NCBI GenBank assembly: GCA_013368315.1
Contig: JAACJM010000001.1
Coordinates: forward strand, 124,001 to 188,000
Origin: Tetrapyrgos nigripes
Taxonomy: Eukaryota; Basidiomycota; Agaricomycetes; Agaricales; Campanellaceae
DNA: 64,000 nt
Direction: 5' to 3'
This document shows, one piece after another, positions 1-11,100 of the stretch; position 1 is the first letter of the stretch; every line of letters starts with the position of its first letter. Both the position numbers and the translations under genes were made by a program. A model generated the notes under the pieces. That model did no database searches, had not been told where the DNA came from, and was given only the letters and a program-made list of their open reading frames with translations.

Positions 1-1402
1 GTCTCGTAAGGCAACCGCAAACAACCCACCAGTAAAGTGCCAAACTCACCCCGAAAGCGCCCCAAGTCCATTTCACCAAACCCTCTTCAGCACAACCAAA
101 CCACCATCTTCGTCGGAGAACTTTTCTCTCATGCAAGACCACAGTGGCATAATCTCTTTCGACAAGCATCTTCTCCGTCTCTTCTCCACCCATGAAAGCA
201 ATTTCTTCTGCAAACTCTGCTAGTCTTGAGTGAGTGTGACGTAATGCTCCGGCGAGTTGAGCAGACATGGCGGCATAGGCACCAAACGGAGGAGTTACAC
301 GGCGCACTAGGCATTTCATTGTCAGGATCGAGAACCAGGGTGGGGATGAAGGGCTTACAAAGAGCTGCAGTGGATTGTACAAGGATTGTCAGAACTAGTA
401 GACCTTCCGCACCGACATTCTGAGACAATTGATAGTTGTAGAGAATGACGTCCAATACCGGTTTGGCTAGATTGGAGTAAATGGCTGCTAGGTGAGTTGA
501 GAACCGTTGGATATCGTGTGTGATCATTCTAGGTTGGGCCTCGTAAGGAATACCGCAGAGAGTCGTAAAATATTAATTCTCACTGATCAGGGTTCTTTAT
601 CCGGTCGTCGAGATTTGCTAGACGAATGTCCTTGAGTTGGCGAGGCTGGGAGCAGTAAAACTGAACTCACATAGTTGATAATACACTTTCCTATCCTTAT
701 CTTCCTCTTCATCACCACCAAGGTATTCCTTAAGAACGACCTCCGTTAACCGGGTACGATACGCAATGGCGAGCTTCTTCTGAACAAAAGTAAGCCAACT
801 GTTGGTCCATGTGGCGGGAATGGCGACTAGAAGCCACCTCAGAATGTTGAAAGCGAATTGAGCAGGTTCTGCTCGGACGAGCGAAGCAACAATCCTATGA
901 AATAGGATCAGAATCATGTCACCAATTAGTTTACACTGGTGACTTACTTTCCATCCAAAGCTGCGACATACAACGAGATGGCAGTTCGCAGAATCAGCAA
1001 GCTGGAGTGCATAACGAGTAACAAGGCCTCTTTAGACTTGATTCCAGGTATGACTATCCTGAGGATCCTCGACAGTCGCTGGTAGAACAATGCATCGACC
1101 TAAAAAATAAAATGTCGGACGCGTTCCGAAACATAGAAGAGACATAGAACACGACTTACTGCGACACGAGGTGGTCTCCCTGAAGAGTCATCTTTTCCTT
1201 TTCCCTTTCCCTTCTTGCTCGTAGAATTTGATGGTTTGGCCGGTCTTGACGAAAGTCCTCTAAAGGTCGTCCCTAGAACATAGAGAACAAAGGAGATGTT
1301 CAGAACGCGCTGTACGAGAGGGCGATGGCGAAGATAGGAAGCGGAAAGATTCTTCAAAGATTTGTTGAGCTGCTCTACTCTGAGAGTGGAAAGGACGGCC
1401 AT
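1..1402 (-). CDS. Peroxisomal ABC half-transporter, ABCD/Pxa family (5' part only)
   Basis: Family role: half-transporters of the ABCD (ALD/Pxa1/Pxa2) type carry long-chain acyl-CoA into peroxisomes for beta-oxidation. Start chosen at the ATG at 1402, which opens the reading MAVLSTLRVEQLNKSL. Then come a hydrophobic segment (VLNISFVLYVLGTTFRGL) and a Lys/Gly-rich linker. After introns follow LFYQRLSRILRIVIPG, the TM region around RIVASLVRAEPAQFAFNILR, and the ANLDDRIKNPDQ / MITHDIQRF block that is diagnostic of ABCD proteins. The EAA-like loop reads EEIAFMGGEETEK near position 190. The window ends in or near the next intron, so the nucleotide-binding domain (Walker A/B, LSGGQ) lies outside. 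At least five exons are visible. Pxa1 and Pxa2 cannot be told apart from this half. Confidence 0.9.
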
Positions 1403-2033
1403 GCACAGTTCATGGTCCGAGTTCTGCTGCAAATAGTTATACTCCTTTTCCATGTGATAAAAACCCCACATGTCGTCATTTCAAGACCGACTCCCCTTGT
1501 CGTCCTACAGTCTACCCCGTGTACGGAACTGGGCATTCTCGAGTTATACAAAAGCAGTATATGTATTCAAGTAGTATATGGATTTATGTGCTATACATCG
1601 CCTATCGTAAAATGGACAAGGCGAAGGTTGGTGCCAATACCGATGCCATAGAAAAGGCGGATCCTCGGGACTGGCGTCCGGCGTCCGTAACCAGGAAAGA
1701 AATTCAGGTGCTTGCTGCAGGCTGAAAATTAAAGCCAGCCAGAGCCACTTTTTTCGCAGCAAGAGTATTCATGGTCGTAGAATAATTTTGATAGACCAGT
1801 TAGGTGAATCTATACGATAATTTTACAGACACTGAAACAGAGAAACACAGAAACAAGACACAAGGAACACTAGTCGAGATGTTAACCAGCTTCCGCAGAA
1901 AGATTTTAAAAATCAAGAATGAATAAGGCTGCTCAACCACAGAGCTAGATGGCTAGGACGCTGGGCCAAGTGAAATGTAAAGTCAAGATTGCTATGCTGT
2001 GGTTTTCGCCTTTTTCTTTTCTGTTTGGTTTGT
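1403..2033. other. Intergenic: promoter side of the ABCD gene and 3' flank of the SR-like gene
   Basis: The two flanking genes both read leftward, so this 0.6 kb holds the ABCD 5' region and the 3' region of the next gene. The leftward stretch 1544-1762 is open but has no upstream ATG in frame that joins the ABCD start. I see no convincing RNA gene or repeat. Confidence 0.5.
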
Positions 2034-4015
2034 TCAAGCCCTTCTATACGCATCAGGTGGGACGTCACGTCCGGCACTACGAGGAGGGTAATCTCTGCTA
2101 GAGCGAATAGGAGGCGGCCCAGGAGGTGTGGAAGGATAGCCACCATTCTGAGCAGCATTATAGTCATACGCAGTAGCAGCAGGCACAGCGGAACGAGGAG
2201 GAGGACTGGCAGAGCGATGCCTGTTGCACGAGTGTCAGAACAGTTACGAAATGACAGTTATCGAACCCATACCTGTAACGTTCAGGGGTAGGACCACGAG
2301 GAGGATAATCGTATCGTGGAGGACTCAACGGACGTGCACGATACTCAGAAAAATCACTAACATGGTCAAAATGAGGTAACTGTTCCACGTGCGCGACGAG
2401 ACAACTCACCGAGTAGGATAGTCATCACGGTATCTGGGTGGAGTCCTGGACCGTCCAGCAGGGGGAGCTGGAGGATAACTATAGCGATCACTGGTACTGG
2501 TAGTTCGGTAGCGATCAGATGGATACGCAGCAGGCGCTCCACGATAAGCAGGTTCGCCGCCATACCGGTTTCGGTAATCCGCTGAAGGAGGGGTAGCATA
2601 GCGGTCCCGATCATTGTAACGATAGTCATCATAGCGTCCACGACCAGTAGAAGGATAGTAGTCTCGAGGAGGGGGAGGCGAAAGAGGCCTGCGATATTCT
2701 CTGGGAGCATAATCATAGCGAGTGTCTCGTACAGGAGGGGCAGGCTCAGCAGACGGAGGAGGATTAGAGTAGTCCCGTTGCTGTATCCGATTGAGCAGAG
2801 ACGAATCATTCCGGTTTTGGTCATTACGTCGTCCATGTCCGTGTGAGCCAGTACTAGAGATTAGCGTTAGCGTGATACATTGAGTCTAATCGCAGCATAC
2901 TTACCCAGGGCCAGGATGGTGAGGGCACTCTCTAGAGAGATGTATTGAGTAGCGATTCAACTTCCGAGTCACGAACAACGCACCTTGCCCAGTGTCCCAT
3001 CTGCCCGCATTTGAAACAAGCCCCAGGGTCTCCAGCATACTTTGCAGTTCTTCCACCACCTTTGGAAAGTTCTACTCTGATTTTGTTGCCCATAAAATGA
3101 CCCTCGTGGTACTTGCTAACGCTGAGTTCTGCTGCTTCCCGGGTCTCAAATTCCTGAAGAAAACACCACATGGTGCTAAGTAAGCACTCCAACACAGTGA
3201 TATCACACGCAGATCGCCACATACCACGAAGCCATAACCGACTCTACAGAAGTTGACAAGCAAATAGTCATTACATCAAGTCCCAGACAGGCAAGGGAAA
3301 ACGACCTACTTCAATTCAATGGCGACGATATTTCCAATTTTGCTGAAACAGTTCCGCAAATCTTCTGGTCGTGTGTTTTCGGGAAGGCCACCGATGTAGA
3401 CTTTGTTCGGCTAGATAACAAGGCAAGCAGAAAGAGGAAACGGTAAACACCAAGGAGTTTGAGGGTTACAAGGTTAAAAACAAGAGAATGAAGGATGTCA
3501 TGAAGGACAGAGCATTGAGCTGAACGAAGAGCCTCAAAAAAGCAGAGCGTGGAGAAGCATATCCTAGGCTAATCATAAACCCGCTGGATCAACAGCACAG
3601 CAGAAAAACCGAGCGAATATGCCAGTCTCTATTCCGAGGTGGAAAGAAGGGTCGCTCTCTTTACCTAGAGGCTCAAGGCTCAATCAAGTAGAAGCGACAG
3701 CTCGTAGAACATAGAAACACATATAACAGAACACCTAAGCACCTTGACTTGCTTATCGCCTCGATGTGGCACCGTTAGATCAGAGTCTGCTGCAGGAGCA
3801 GGGACATCTGGAAGACCGGCAGAAGCAGGAGGATGGGAGTAGGAATGGGAATGAGAGTACTCTCCGGGAACATCTTGATCCTGCATCGGTAGGTCGCCGT
3901 CGCGATCGTCGAGATGAGGAAGAGGATGAGGGGCTGATTCAGTGGCCATGGATGGCGTGTCTTGGTTTTCCGGTCCTGGCCAGGCGGTTCGGGGGTCGTC
4001 CTCTACTGTGGCCAT
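2034..4015 (-). CDS. RRM plus CCHC zinc-knuckle SR-like RNA-binding protein
   Basis: Probable splicing or mRNA-handling factor of the SR type. Exon 1 (from the ATG at 4015) is an acidic, Pro/Ser/His-rich leader. An RRM then spans several short exons: RNP2-like KVYIGGLPENTRPEDLRNCF near 3400, IGNIVAIELK, the RNP1-like YGFVVFE segment near 3230-3160, and KIRVELSKGG. A CCHC knuckle, CFKCGQMGHWARECP, follows, its last Cys supplied by the next exon near 2930. The C-terminal half is rich in Arg, Tyr, Asp, Pro and Ser (RYDDYRYNDRDRY and similar) and ends SAGRDVPPDAYRRA at the stop at 2034. The order RRM, knuckle, RS/RY-rich tail recalls animal SRSF7. Which fungal protein is orthologous cannot be settled by eye. 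The tail frame is broken by several introns read from GT/AG sites. Confidence 0.8.
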
Positions 4016-4321
4016 AGCTTGTCCTGAAAATTCCTCCTGTGAAATCTAGAACGCAACAGCGCAAGACTGAAACAAGGCAAAGACAAGAGGGAGCCCAGCA
4101 AAGTGGCGGTTGCGGAAGAGGTCTAAGATCGCGTAATTTTTCAGGTGTAACACGTGATACGATGACGATTTGAATTTCAAACGAGCGACAATCTTAACGA
4201 GGGTATATGCGTACTGTACTTGTGATACATAAATTACTGTAGCCCAAGAGCAGAGATACAAAGTAGGTACGAGTAGGTAGATAGATAGGATGTCCATGTG
4301 TCAGTCCGTCCATTGGAAAAT
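4016..4321. other. Intergenic between two leftward genes
   Basis: Contains the promoter of the SR-like gene and the 3' flank of the GH72 gene. A CACGTG palindrome sits near 4151. Nothing else is recognisable. Confidence 0.4.
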
Positions 4322-6349
4322 TTAAAAGAGCATTGTGCAGATTCCACTAGCAACACCAATCGCCACCATAGCAAACATACCACCCAACGCACGCGAATCG
4401 CCAATTAAAGCTACTGCATTGTTTTGATCACTAGATCCCCCCGACGTAGACCCGCCGCTTGAAGAACCACCGTTACCACTGTTGGGAGCGGAGCTGGGGG
4501 TAAAGGTTGCAGATGGATTGGCGATACAAGAGCTGGCGGCGGCGTTTGCAGCCGAGACTCCTGAAGGCGCAAGAGGGTTGACAGTCCCATTGCCTGCAAA
4601 GTCACAGGACGCGGGGTTACGATTGGTGATCTCGTAGAATTCGCTCATGACGAATGAAGTTTTGATAGCTGAAAACAATGAGATGTCTGATGTACACAAG
4701 ACCATTGAACAGACTTACTTGGGTCACATCCAGAGATTCGGCCGTAGGTTCCAGTGCTTCCATTACCGCCGATATCATCGCAGTTGCCACCGTTCTGCCC
4801 AAGTAGTCCACAACCTGTGTTGATGAGCTCTCCTACCACAGAACTGTAGTTGGCGGTCTTAGGGCTAAACTGGCAGCTGAGAGTGCTTTCCAAACAGTTA
4901 CAGGCAGCTTCATTGGGGGTAGGAGGCAAAGTCGTGGATGCTAGCCAAGTACTGTTGGTACTGGGGCAAGCGGGATAGGACGTAGCGGCGTCGGACTTGG
5001 AAGGAGTGTTGGGCGGGCTGACCTTTCCATACTCATCCTTGAGATTGTTGAAGTCATCGCTGGTCGTGACCGTGTTACCGTCGATAGTCACCATCCCGAA
5101 TTGTCCTAGGGCGCTTGAAGCAGGGAAGTAGGAGAAGGCGATACCACCAGACCAGATATCTGACATCTGGGAGCTGAACAAGGCAGCGACTTCGGTGAAA
5201 AGACGAGGGGGCTTGCTGTTACAGCCGTATTCACTGAAGTACGCAACGACATTGTATCCAGCGTAGTCACCGTTGGTACCAGCATAAGCGGCCTGGAAGG
5301 TGTCGTCGCCACACCATTCACTTCAATGAAAGGTCAAATTATGCCAGCGAAACGATGTCAATGATAACCCACTAGTTGTTCAAACCATAAATATCAATTG
5401 CAGTCGCACCGTCGTTTTGTCCAGAAGGGTCGCAGGAGAGAAAGTTGGCAAGAGGGTCTCGCCAGTTCGGTTTCCCGTCAATAGCGGCGTAGCCAACGAG
5501 AGCGGAGGATGATTTTGAATTCCTATCATTCACAATGTGTCAGAGCGGAACAAGAGACCGATTATTATCAAGGACGAGACGCTCACAGGTAGGCCTTGAT
5601 ATCCCGTGCAGCGGCTTTGACATAGGGCGCTACAGCAGTCTGATCCTCGACGACAACCTCGTTACCAACGTTGTAGGCCAAGACGTTGTCGTATTTGGAG
5701 AATACGTCAATTGTGTTAGTGTACTGGTTAAGAAGGTTCGTGGACCAGGAAGGAGCAAGTCGATCGATGGAGCCGTTAAGGGGCAATGCCAGATCAATAC
5801 TGGGAACAAGGAGGCGTATCAGTAAACCGGATGGAACATGGTAACGAACTGAAGGCAGTTGTAGAGAGGGCGCTCACATCGTGTAGATTCCTGCATCGCT
5901 GAATGTTTTCATACAAGAGTCTGGAAGGGGTCATTAGACCAGAAATGAGCCATTTCATACAGGTAGTCGCACCGTGGTCTTTCGTAGAGTCGACGCTGTA
6001 TATACGGAGAGTGTTGACGCTGAGCTCCTTGAGGAATTGCACATCTCTAGTACAAGCATTTCCATCTGTAAGAGGGTCGATGAAGCTGGAAGGTTCAAGG
6101 AAAGGGTTGTTGGGGTCGTTGGCATCGACCTCGCCTGTGTGGAGGAGGTGGTAAGAATCCAAAGGAAAAAATCAGCACGGCAGGAGGCCAACCTTGTTCC
6201 TGGTATGCAATACCACGAATGTAGAACCTATTGCCATCGTCTGTGTAGAGGTATCTGCCAGAACGAGTGACTTTGGAAATGGCCTGCACACCGAGAGACC
6301 ATGAGGCAGCGGCCAAAAGCGCTATGGCCGGAGAAGAGCGGACAAACAT
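4322..6349 (-). CDS. GPI-anchored 1,3-beta-glucanosyltransferase (GH72 with CBM43/X8 domain), Gas1-like
   Basis: GH72 enzymes cut and re-join beta-1,3-glucan chains at the outer face of the plasma membrane and so lengthen wall glucan. The ATG at 6349 starts a signal peptide (MFVRSSPAIALLAAASW). The mature start is VQAISKVTRSGRYLYTDDG, then FYIRGIAYQEQG. Both catalytic glutamates are visible: the acid/base in VLAYNVGNEVVV (near 5670) and the nucleophile in AYFSEYGCN (near 5230). A Cys-rich X8/CBM43 module follows (CNCLESTLSCQF ... GCGLLG ... GNCDDIGG). Then comes a Ser/Gly-rich linker and a C-terminal hydrophobic tail ending GVASGICTMLF, the layout expected for GPI attachment. Length and domain order match Gas1/Gel/Phr proteins that carry the X8 domain. 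At least seven exons. Confidence 0.95.
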
Positions 6350-6752
6350 TGAGGACTGCTGAATAGGACTGGAATAGGATATGGGCAAGGAGAGAAAAAG
6401 GTCCTAAGGAGGGGTATAAGGTGGCCCTTATAAGTATAGCGTGCAGACGAAACAAGAAATCGTTGACTCCGTGGTATTAGGCACAGCCTCCCTGATCACG
6501 GATTCGGGCAATCACATTCGGCAATCCATCCCCACCTCAGGCCAGCTCAGGTCTCAGCACTGTTATCGGTCTGCATTTTCGTATACATATTCTTAAGACT
6601 GTTTAGTAATACATAAATCTGAACGGTCGTCAAATGTGCGTAAGTATATCTAATACTCGTCCTTTTTTAAGTTCGTCAAAAAAATTCGTATAAACATGAG
6701 GTCCATGCATGTCCAGCACACACACGCGTCTAGCGTCATGAAGTCTAAATGA
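6350..6752. other. Promoter region of the GH72 gene and 3' flank of the SUR7 gene
   Basis: Leftward promoter sequence. The only element I can name is the TATA-like palindrome listed separately. The part near 6590-6700 is AT-rich and probably belongs to the SUR7 3' end. Confidence 0.4.
6427..6434 (-). promoter_or_regulatory. TATA-like box of the GH72 gene
   Basis: CTTATAAG lies about 80 nt upstream of the ATG at 6349, a usual spacing for a fungal TATA box when the 5' leader is short. Position and sequence only; there is no transcript evidence. Confidence 0.35.
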
Positions 6753-7853
6753 TCATCCACGATAGGTACAGCAGCTAAAACCAAGAACATGAGCAAAAGC
6801 AGAGGACTTAATCTGTCCAACACTCACCTGATGATGTAGGGTATCATGGATAAAAACAAACATGCAAATGCGGCCCATATCAGGTAGAACCCTGTGCCTG
6901 TAGACACCTCGATGCCCAATGGAGTTGTATTCATGGCGGATCCAATTATGCGTGTGTTAATATCATTGGAGCGGTTGATCATGACTGTCCACAACGCTGC
7001 AGCAACGACGAGGAAGAGACTGCTTATGCCAGCCGCCAAGGCAGAGAGGAAGAACGTTATGCTGTATTTCAGGATACCACTGTTCGGAGAGACTCAGCTT
7101 GGCATCAAGAGAAAGAGAAAGAGGACGCACAGGATAAACGTCAACGCGGCCCCTATGGTCGCCAGCAAAATCAAGAAATATGCAGCCCTGCTTGTCTGGC
7201 CCAGATAATGGGAATCCCGCAAGATTAAATCCCCTGGTAACAGCTCCTGCGTCAAGGTTGAGAAGTTTGACCTCATGTCGCTGACTAGTGTGTCGAACGG
7301 AGTGAACCGAAATCCAGCGGTGTGATTAGAACATGAACCAGCTGAGTCGTTGACATATGCACAGTAGGAGTAGAGTCCGAATTGATAATATTGTCGTAAA
7401 CCGGCAGAGTCACCGAGCGGCGCAGACGCATTGTCGGTGTATAAGCCGAAGATTGGATTGAGGATAGCTACTTCCAGGGAATCACTTCGTTCGGAGTGTG
7501 AGTAGTGAAAAGTGACAAGGTGATCGCGACTCACCCGTAACCGGAAACGTTGACTTTCGTCTAAACAAAATGACGGGATCAAATTCGGAACCAAAAACTC
7601 GAGGAAAGAGAATCTCAACCATGTAAATCCCTTTGGGCACATTAGATGTGTTTATCTGTCCAACCTAAAAACCACCAGAGTAAAATTTGAGCAAGACAAG
7701 TAGAGCCAAAAAAAACCAAGCACATACATGAGCGAAAATCAAAAGAAGTGTTGAAGCCAAACTGAAAAAGACGTAAGAGACAAACGATAGATAAACACGA
7801 AAGGGAATTTACGCCAAGATAGAAGCGAGGCCGATGCAGACTTCGCCACGCAT
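6753..7853 (-). CDS. SUR7/PalI family four-TM plasma-membrane protein
   Basis: Family role: SUR7 proteins organise eisosome (MCC) domains, while PalI/Rim9 relatives take part in ambient-pH signalling. The start at 7853 opens MRGEVCIGLASIL, the first TM helix. Short exons join to GQINTSNVPKGIYMV, then TKVNVSGYG, then the large exon with FGLYSYCAYVN and an extracellular loop with several N-glycosylation sequons. Three more TM helices follow (YFLILLATIGAALTFILCV, AAGISSLFLVVAAALWTVM, FYLIWAAFACLFLSMIPYI). A last 22-nt exon at 6753-6774 gives the end SCCTYRG, the usual close of the SUR7 domain. There is essentially no cytoplasmic tail, which favours a SUR7/Rim9-like core over long-tailed PalI. 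It shares a 282-bp divergent promoter with the sterol glucosyltransferase. Confidence 0.85.
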
Positions 7854-8135
7854 GGAGCTGGGAGGGGGATTTTGATGATGGTACAGAGAGATTGGAAGTG
7901 CGTCACCAAAGTTGCCGTGTCAAGCTAAATTTCGCAGCTGGAAAAGGCACACGGCTGCTTTTTCAGCTGACTGGATGAGGTATGAGGCATATTCTGATAC
8001 TTACTGAATCCACAAGTAGGTGGAAGTAGCAAACAGCAACCCGGAGTATTTTGGACGATCACAACTTTGCAAACACGCGATTCCCGGCCCGCACGTCGCT
8101 TGTCCTCCTCCTTGTCATCAACGCTTACGCAGACG
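7854..8135. promoter_or_regulatory. Divergent promoter between SUR7-like and sterol glucosyltransferase genes
   Basis: The two start codons (7853 minus, 8136 plus) face away from each other across 282 bp, so both core promoters must lie here. No named motif stands out. Confidence 0.45.
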
Positions 8136-11100
8136 ATGCCTCAAAATCTGCAGCCTATGCTTCATGACCCCATGGCGGCTCCTGCCATCGATACCGACCC
8201 TGCAACACTCGGTCTAGAAGATTCTAACGAACTGAGCCCCGTTAAACGCCTGTCCAATGCTGTTGCTGGTCTTGGCAGAAGCAGGAGTCCAAAGCTATCA
8301 TCGTCATCATCATCATCCTCCACTCCGGCAACCCCAAGTCCCACATCGTCGCCTCGCCGAATATTCAGCATCAGCCGTAAGGGGAAGAGGAAATCTGACA
8401 AGCTAGCCGAGGGTATACTTCGCACGTATACTACTCCCCACGCTCCTTGCTGACTGCTACCCTAATTAGACAATTCAACTGCCTCTCCTTCTCGTCCAAT
8501 GCCTCCCTCCGACAATGACGACTCTCCTTTCATCACTCCGCCTTCACCGCCTCTCATGCCCGTCCGTCCCCCGCTGGGTTCATTCGATGGCTCTGTAAGT
8601 CCTTTCGTAGATAGTCATCTGCTCCGGCTTCACTCCCGCTATACAGATGCGTGCCGGAACCCAAACACTCATTCAAGCTCTGCAAGCCTTGCCTTGGACT
8701 ACAGACCCTGATCACGACGATGATATCGTGAACCACGGGCTGACACCCACAACGGACGATTCAGACGAAGATGAAGCTTCTGTCCAACGTGAGTGAATCA
8801 GTTATGAGGAAGTCTGCTTTTGCTACAATTCAAAACATCTACAGCTCTGGCCTCCTCCATTCATACCATCTACCGCCCTCTTGCTCGATCACGGCGAATG
8901 AGCACTTCCGGCCAACGTTCTCACTCCCGATTGCCTGTTCCCTACATTGGTGAAAGCGAGGAACCGGAGGAGAAGGGACGTGCACCATCTTCTTCAGATA
9001 TAGACGAAGCCCCTACTTCCGACTCTGAGCCCGAAGACTCGGAAGATTTTGAGGAAACAACACCCAGACCACCAGATCCACCCAAACCCGCACATATTGA
9101 AAGGGCTGCCGCCGCTACGCAAGTCAGCAAGCTTGCATTCAATATGAGCAGGACTGGAAGTATGGCTACAGTGAGGTTGGCTAGAAGGGCGAAGCTTGCA
9201 TCGAAATTGACAGAGGTGTTCGAGTTGGAAGGAATCGAAGAAGTCACAGCTGGTACGGTTATCATCCTCCATCTTAATAGCCCTTGCTCACTCTCAAAAC
9301 AGAACTCCCTTGCTGGCTTCTTCGTTCAGTCTGTTAGTCACACGTTCCTTCATTTATTGCGTATGAAGTGCTGACGGTCTTTCAGTGTTACAGGGTTACA
9401 TGTATTTGACCAACTCTTATCTGTGCTTCTTTGCCCATATGCCTGCAAGAGAGGTTAGCTGACTTTCTGTCTTACCGAATGAGTTTCTAACCTCTTTACA
9501 GGATCAAGTGCTTAAATCAGGCTCTTTGAACAAGAAAGCACAGCGGACCAAACGTTGGATCAAACATTGGTTTGTGTTGAAGAATGACGCACTGAGCTGG
9601 TATCAGTCCTCTTCCGTACGTCAATCCATCTATATTTCATTACCAGCGCCATAACTCTATTTTCGCAGGATCCTTACTTTCCCCATGGAATAGTTGACCT
9701 ACGTTACGCAATCTCTTGCGATCCGGCAGGCGAGAAGGGCTTTAGACTAAGGACAAATGCAAAGACAGTTCTGCTGTCCGCAGATTCAGTTCCAAGCAGA
9801 GAAGAATGGGTCAAGGCGATTAGGAAGGTCATCTTCAAAGCCCAGAACATGGGTGACAGCGTCAAGGTGAGTACATCTGAAAGTTTTCGACTCACACTCC
9901 TCCTGAAGAACGTCTTAGATTGCCATACCCTATTCTGCTATCCTGGATGTCGACAAATCTTCCGCGATGGATTTCAGTGAGACTATCGAGGTGAAAGTCT
10001 ACGATAAAGAAGCGTCGGATCAGTACTCGGTCGATTCGTTCTTCTTCGCCTACTTCCATGATCTGCCTGCGGCCCTTGATCAAATAAGGGATGCCGTGAG
10101 GTCTAATAGGATGGAAGGAGTCTCAGGAAGTGCCCATACAGTGTTGGACACGACGACGCTGAGGAATCAGTTGACTCACACTACTTCAGCCGCCTCAGGA
10201 CTCAGTGCCGCCTCCTCAAATTTGACCGGGACGCCTGAAAGACCTTCATCATCTCTCTCCAGCTTCAGGATATCCTCTCTTTTACGACCTTTCTCGGAAT
10301 CGCGTTCCACTAGCAATACGGTTGCGCTCACAAGCGAACCTGAATCCATGTATGGCACTGAGCCTGCTCCAGAGGAATTCACTCATATCGCCAAACGAAA
10401 GGATTCATCATTTGTACCCGTGGCAACGTCCGGTCCTTCGACACCTCAGAACCAGGAGGACGATGAGTTGATCACGCCTATAGCTACCCAAACCGACTCC
10501 AACATCATCACACCAAAGACTGTCACACCGTTATCCAGTTCCCAAGCGATGTCAGACCACACTTATCCTCCTTCGACGGACCCACCTCCCCTTACACATC
10601 GAGAAAGCGTGGCGAGTGGACACACTGCCAGTTCTGGTGGTACTGCAGCGGCCGGTAGCTGGATGTCTGTGCCCGGTTGGCTCAAACCTCCTAGACCCCG
10701 TTTATTCGGTAGCAGTGGCACAGAAGCAGTCCGTGTCACTCCTCCAGGTGGAACAGTCCGGGAGATGTACTCGAGTCCTAATTCTCGTCCTACCCCTACG
10801 AGCGCGGGTAGTGCTATGAGTCGTTGGACCGGGGATTTGACATTTAGTGTGCTCGAAGCCCCGCAGAGTGCGATTGATGAGGATATCGTCGAGAAATTCA
10901 GGGCGGCTTTTGCATACGATGATAAGGAGACGCTAATTGGATGTGAGTCTTGATTGTTTTTTGTCTCTGGAGCAGAGGCTGATTTCTTTTTTTGTTTGTT
11001 TCGGTGTAGATTTCCCTGGCTATATCTTCAGATTGCTGCCAGTATTCGGGCGACTATATATTTCGGTCAACCATTTCTGCTTCAAGTCTACCGGACCATT

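Noticed and set aside
1544..1762. Possible extra N-terminal exon of the ABCD transporter
   Set aside because: Frame opens without an ATG that joins MAVLSTLRV; the start at 1402 already gives the expected N-terminus.
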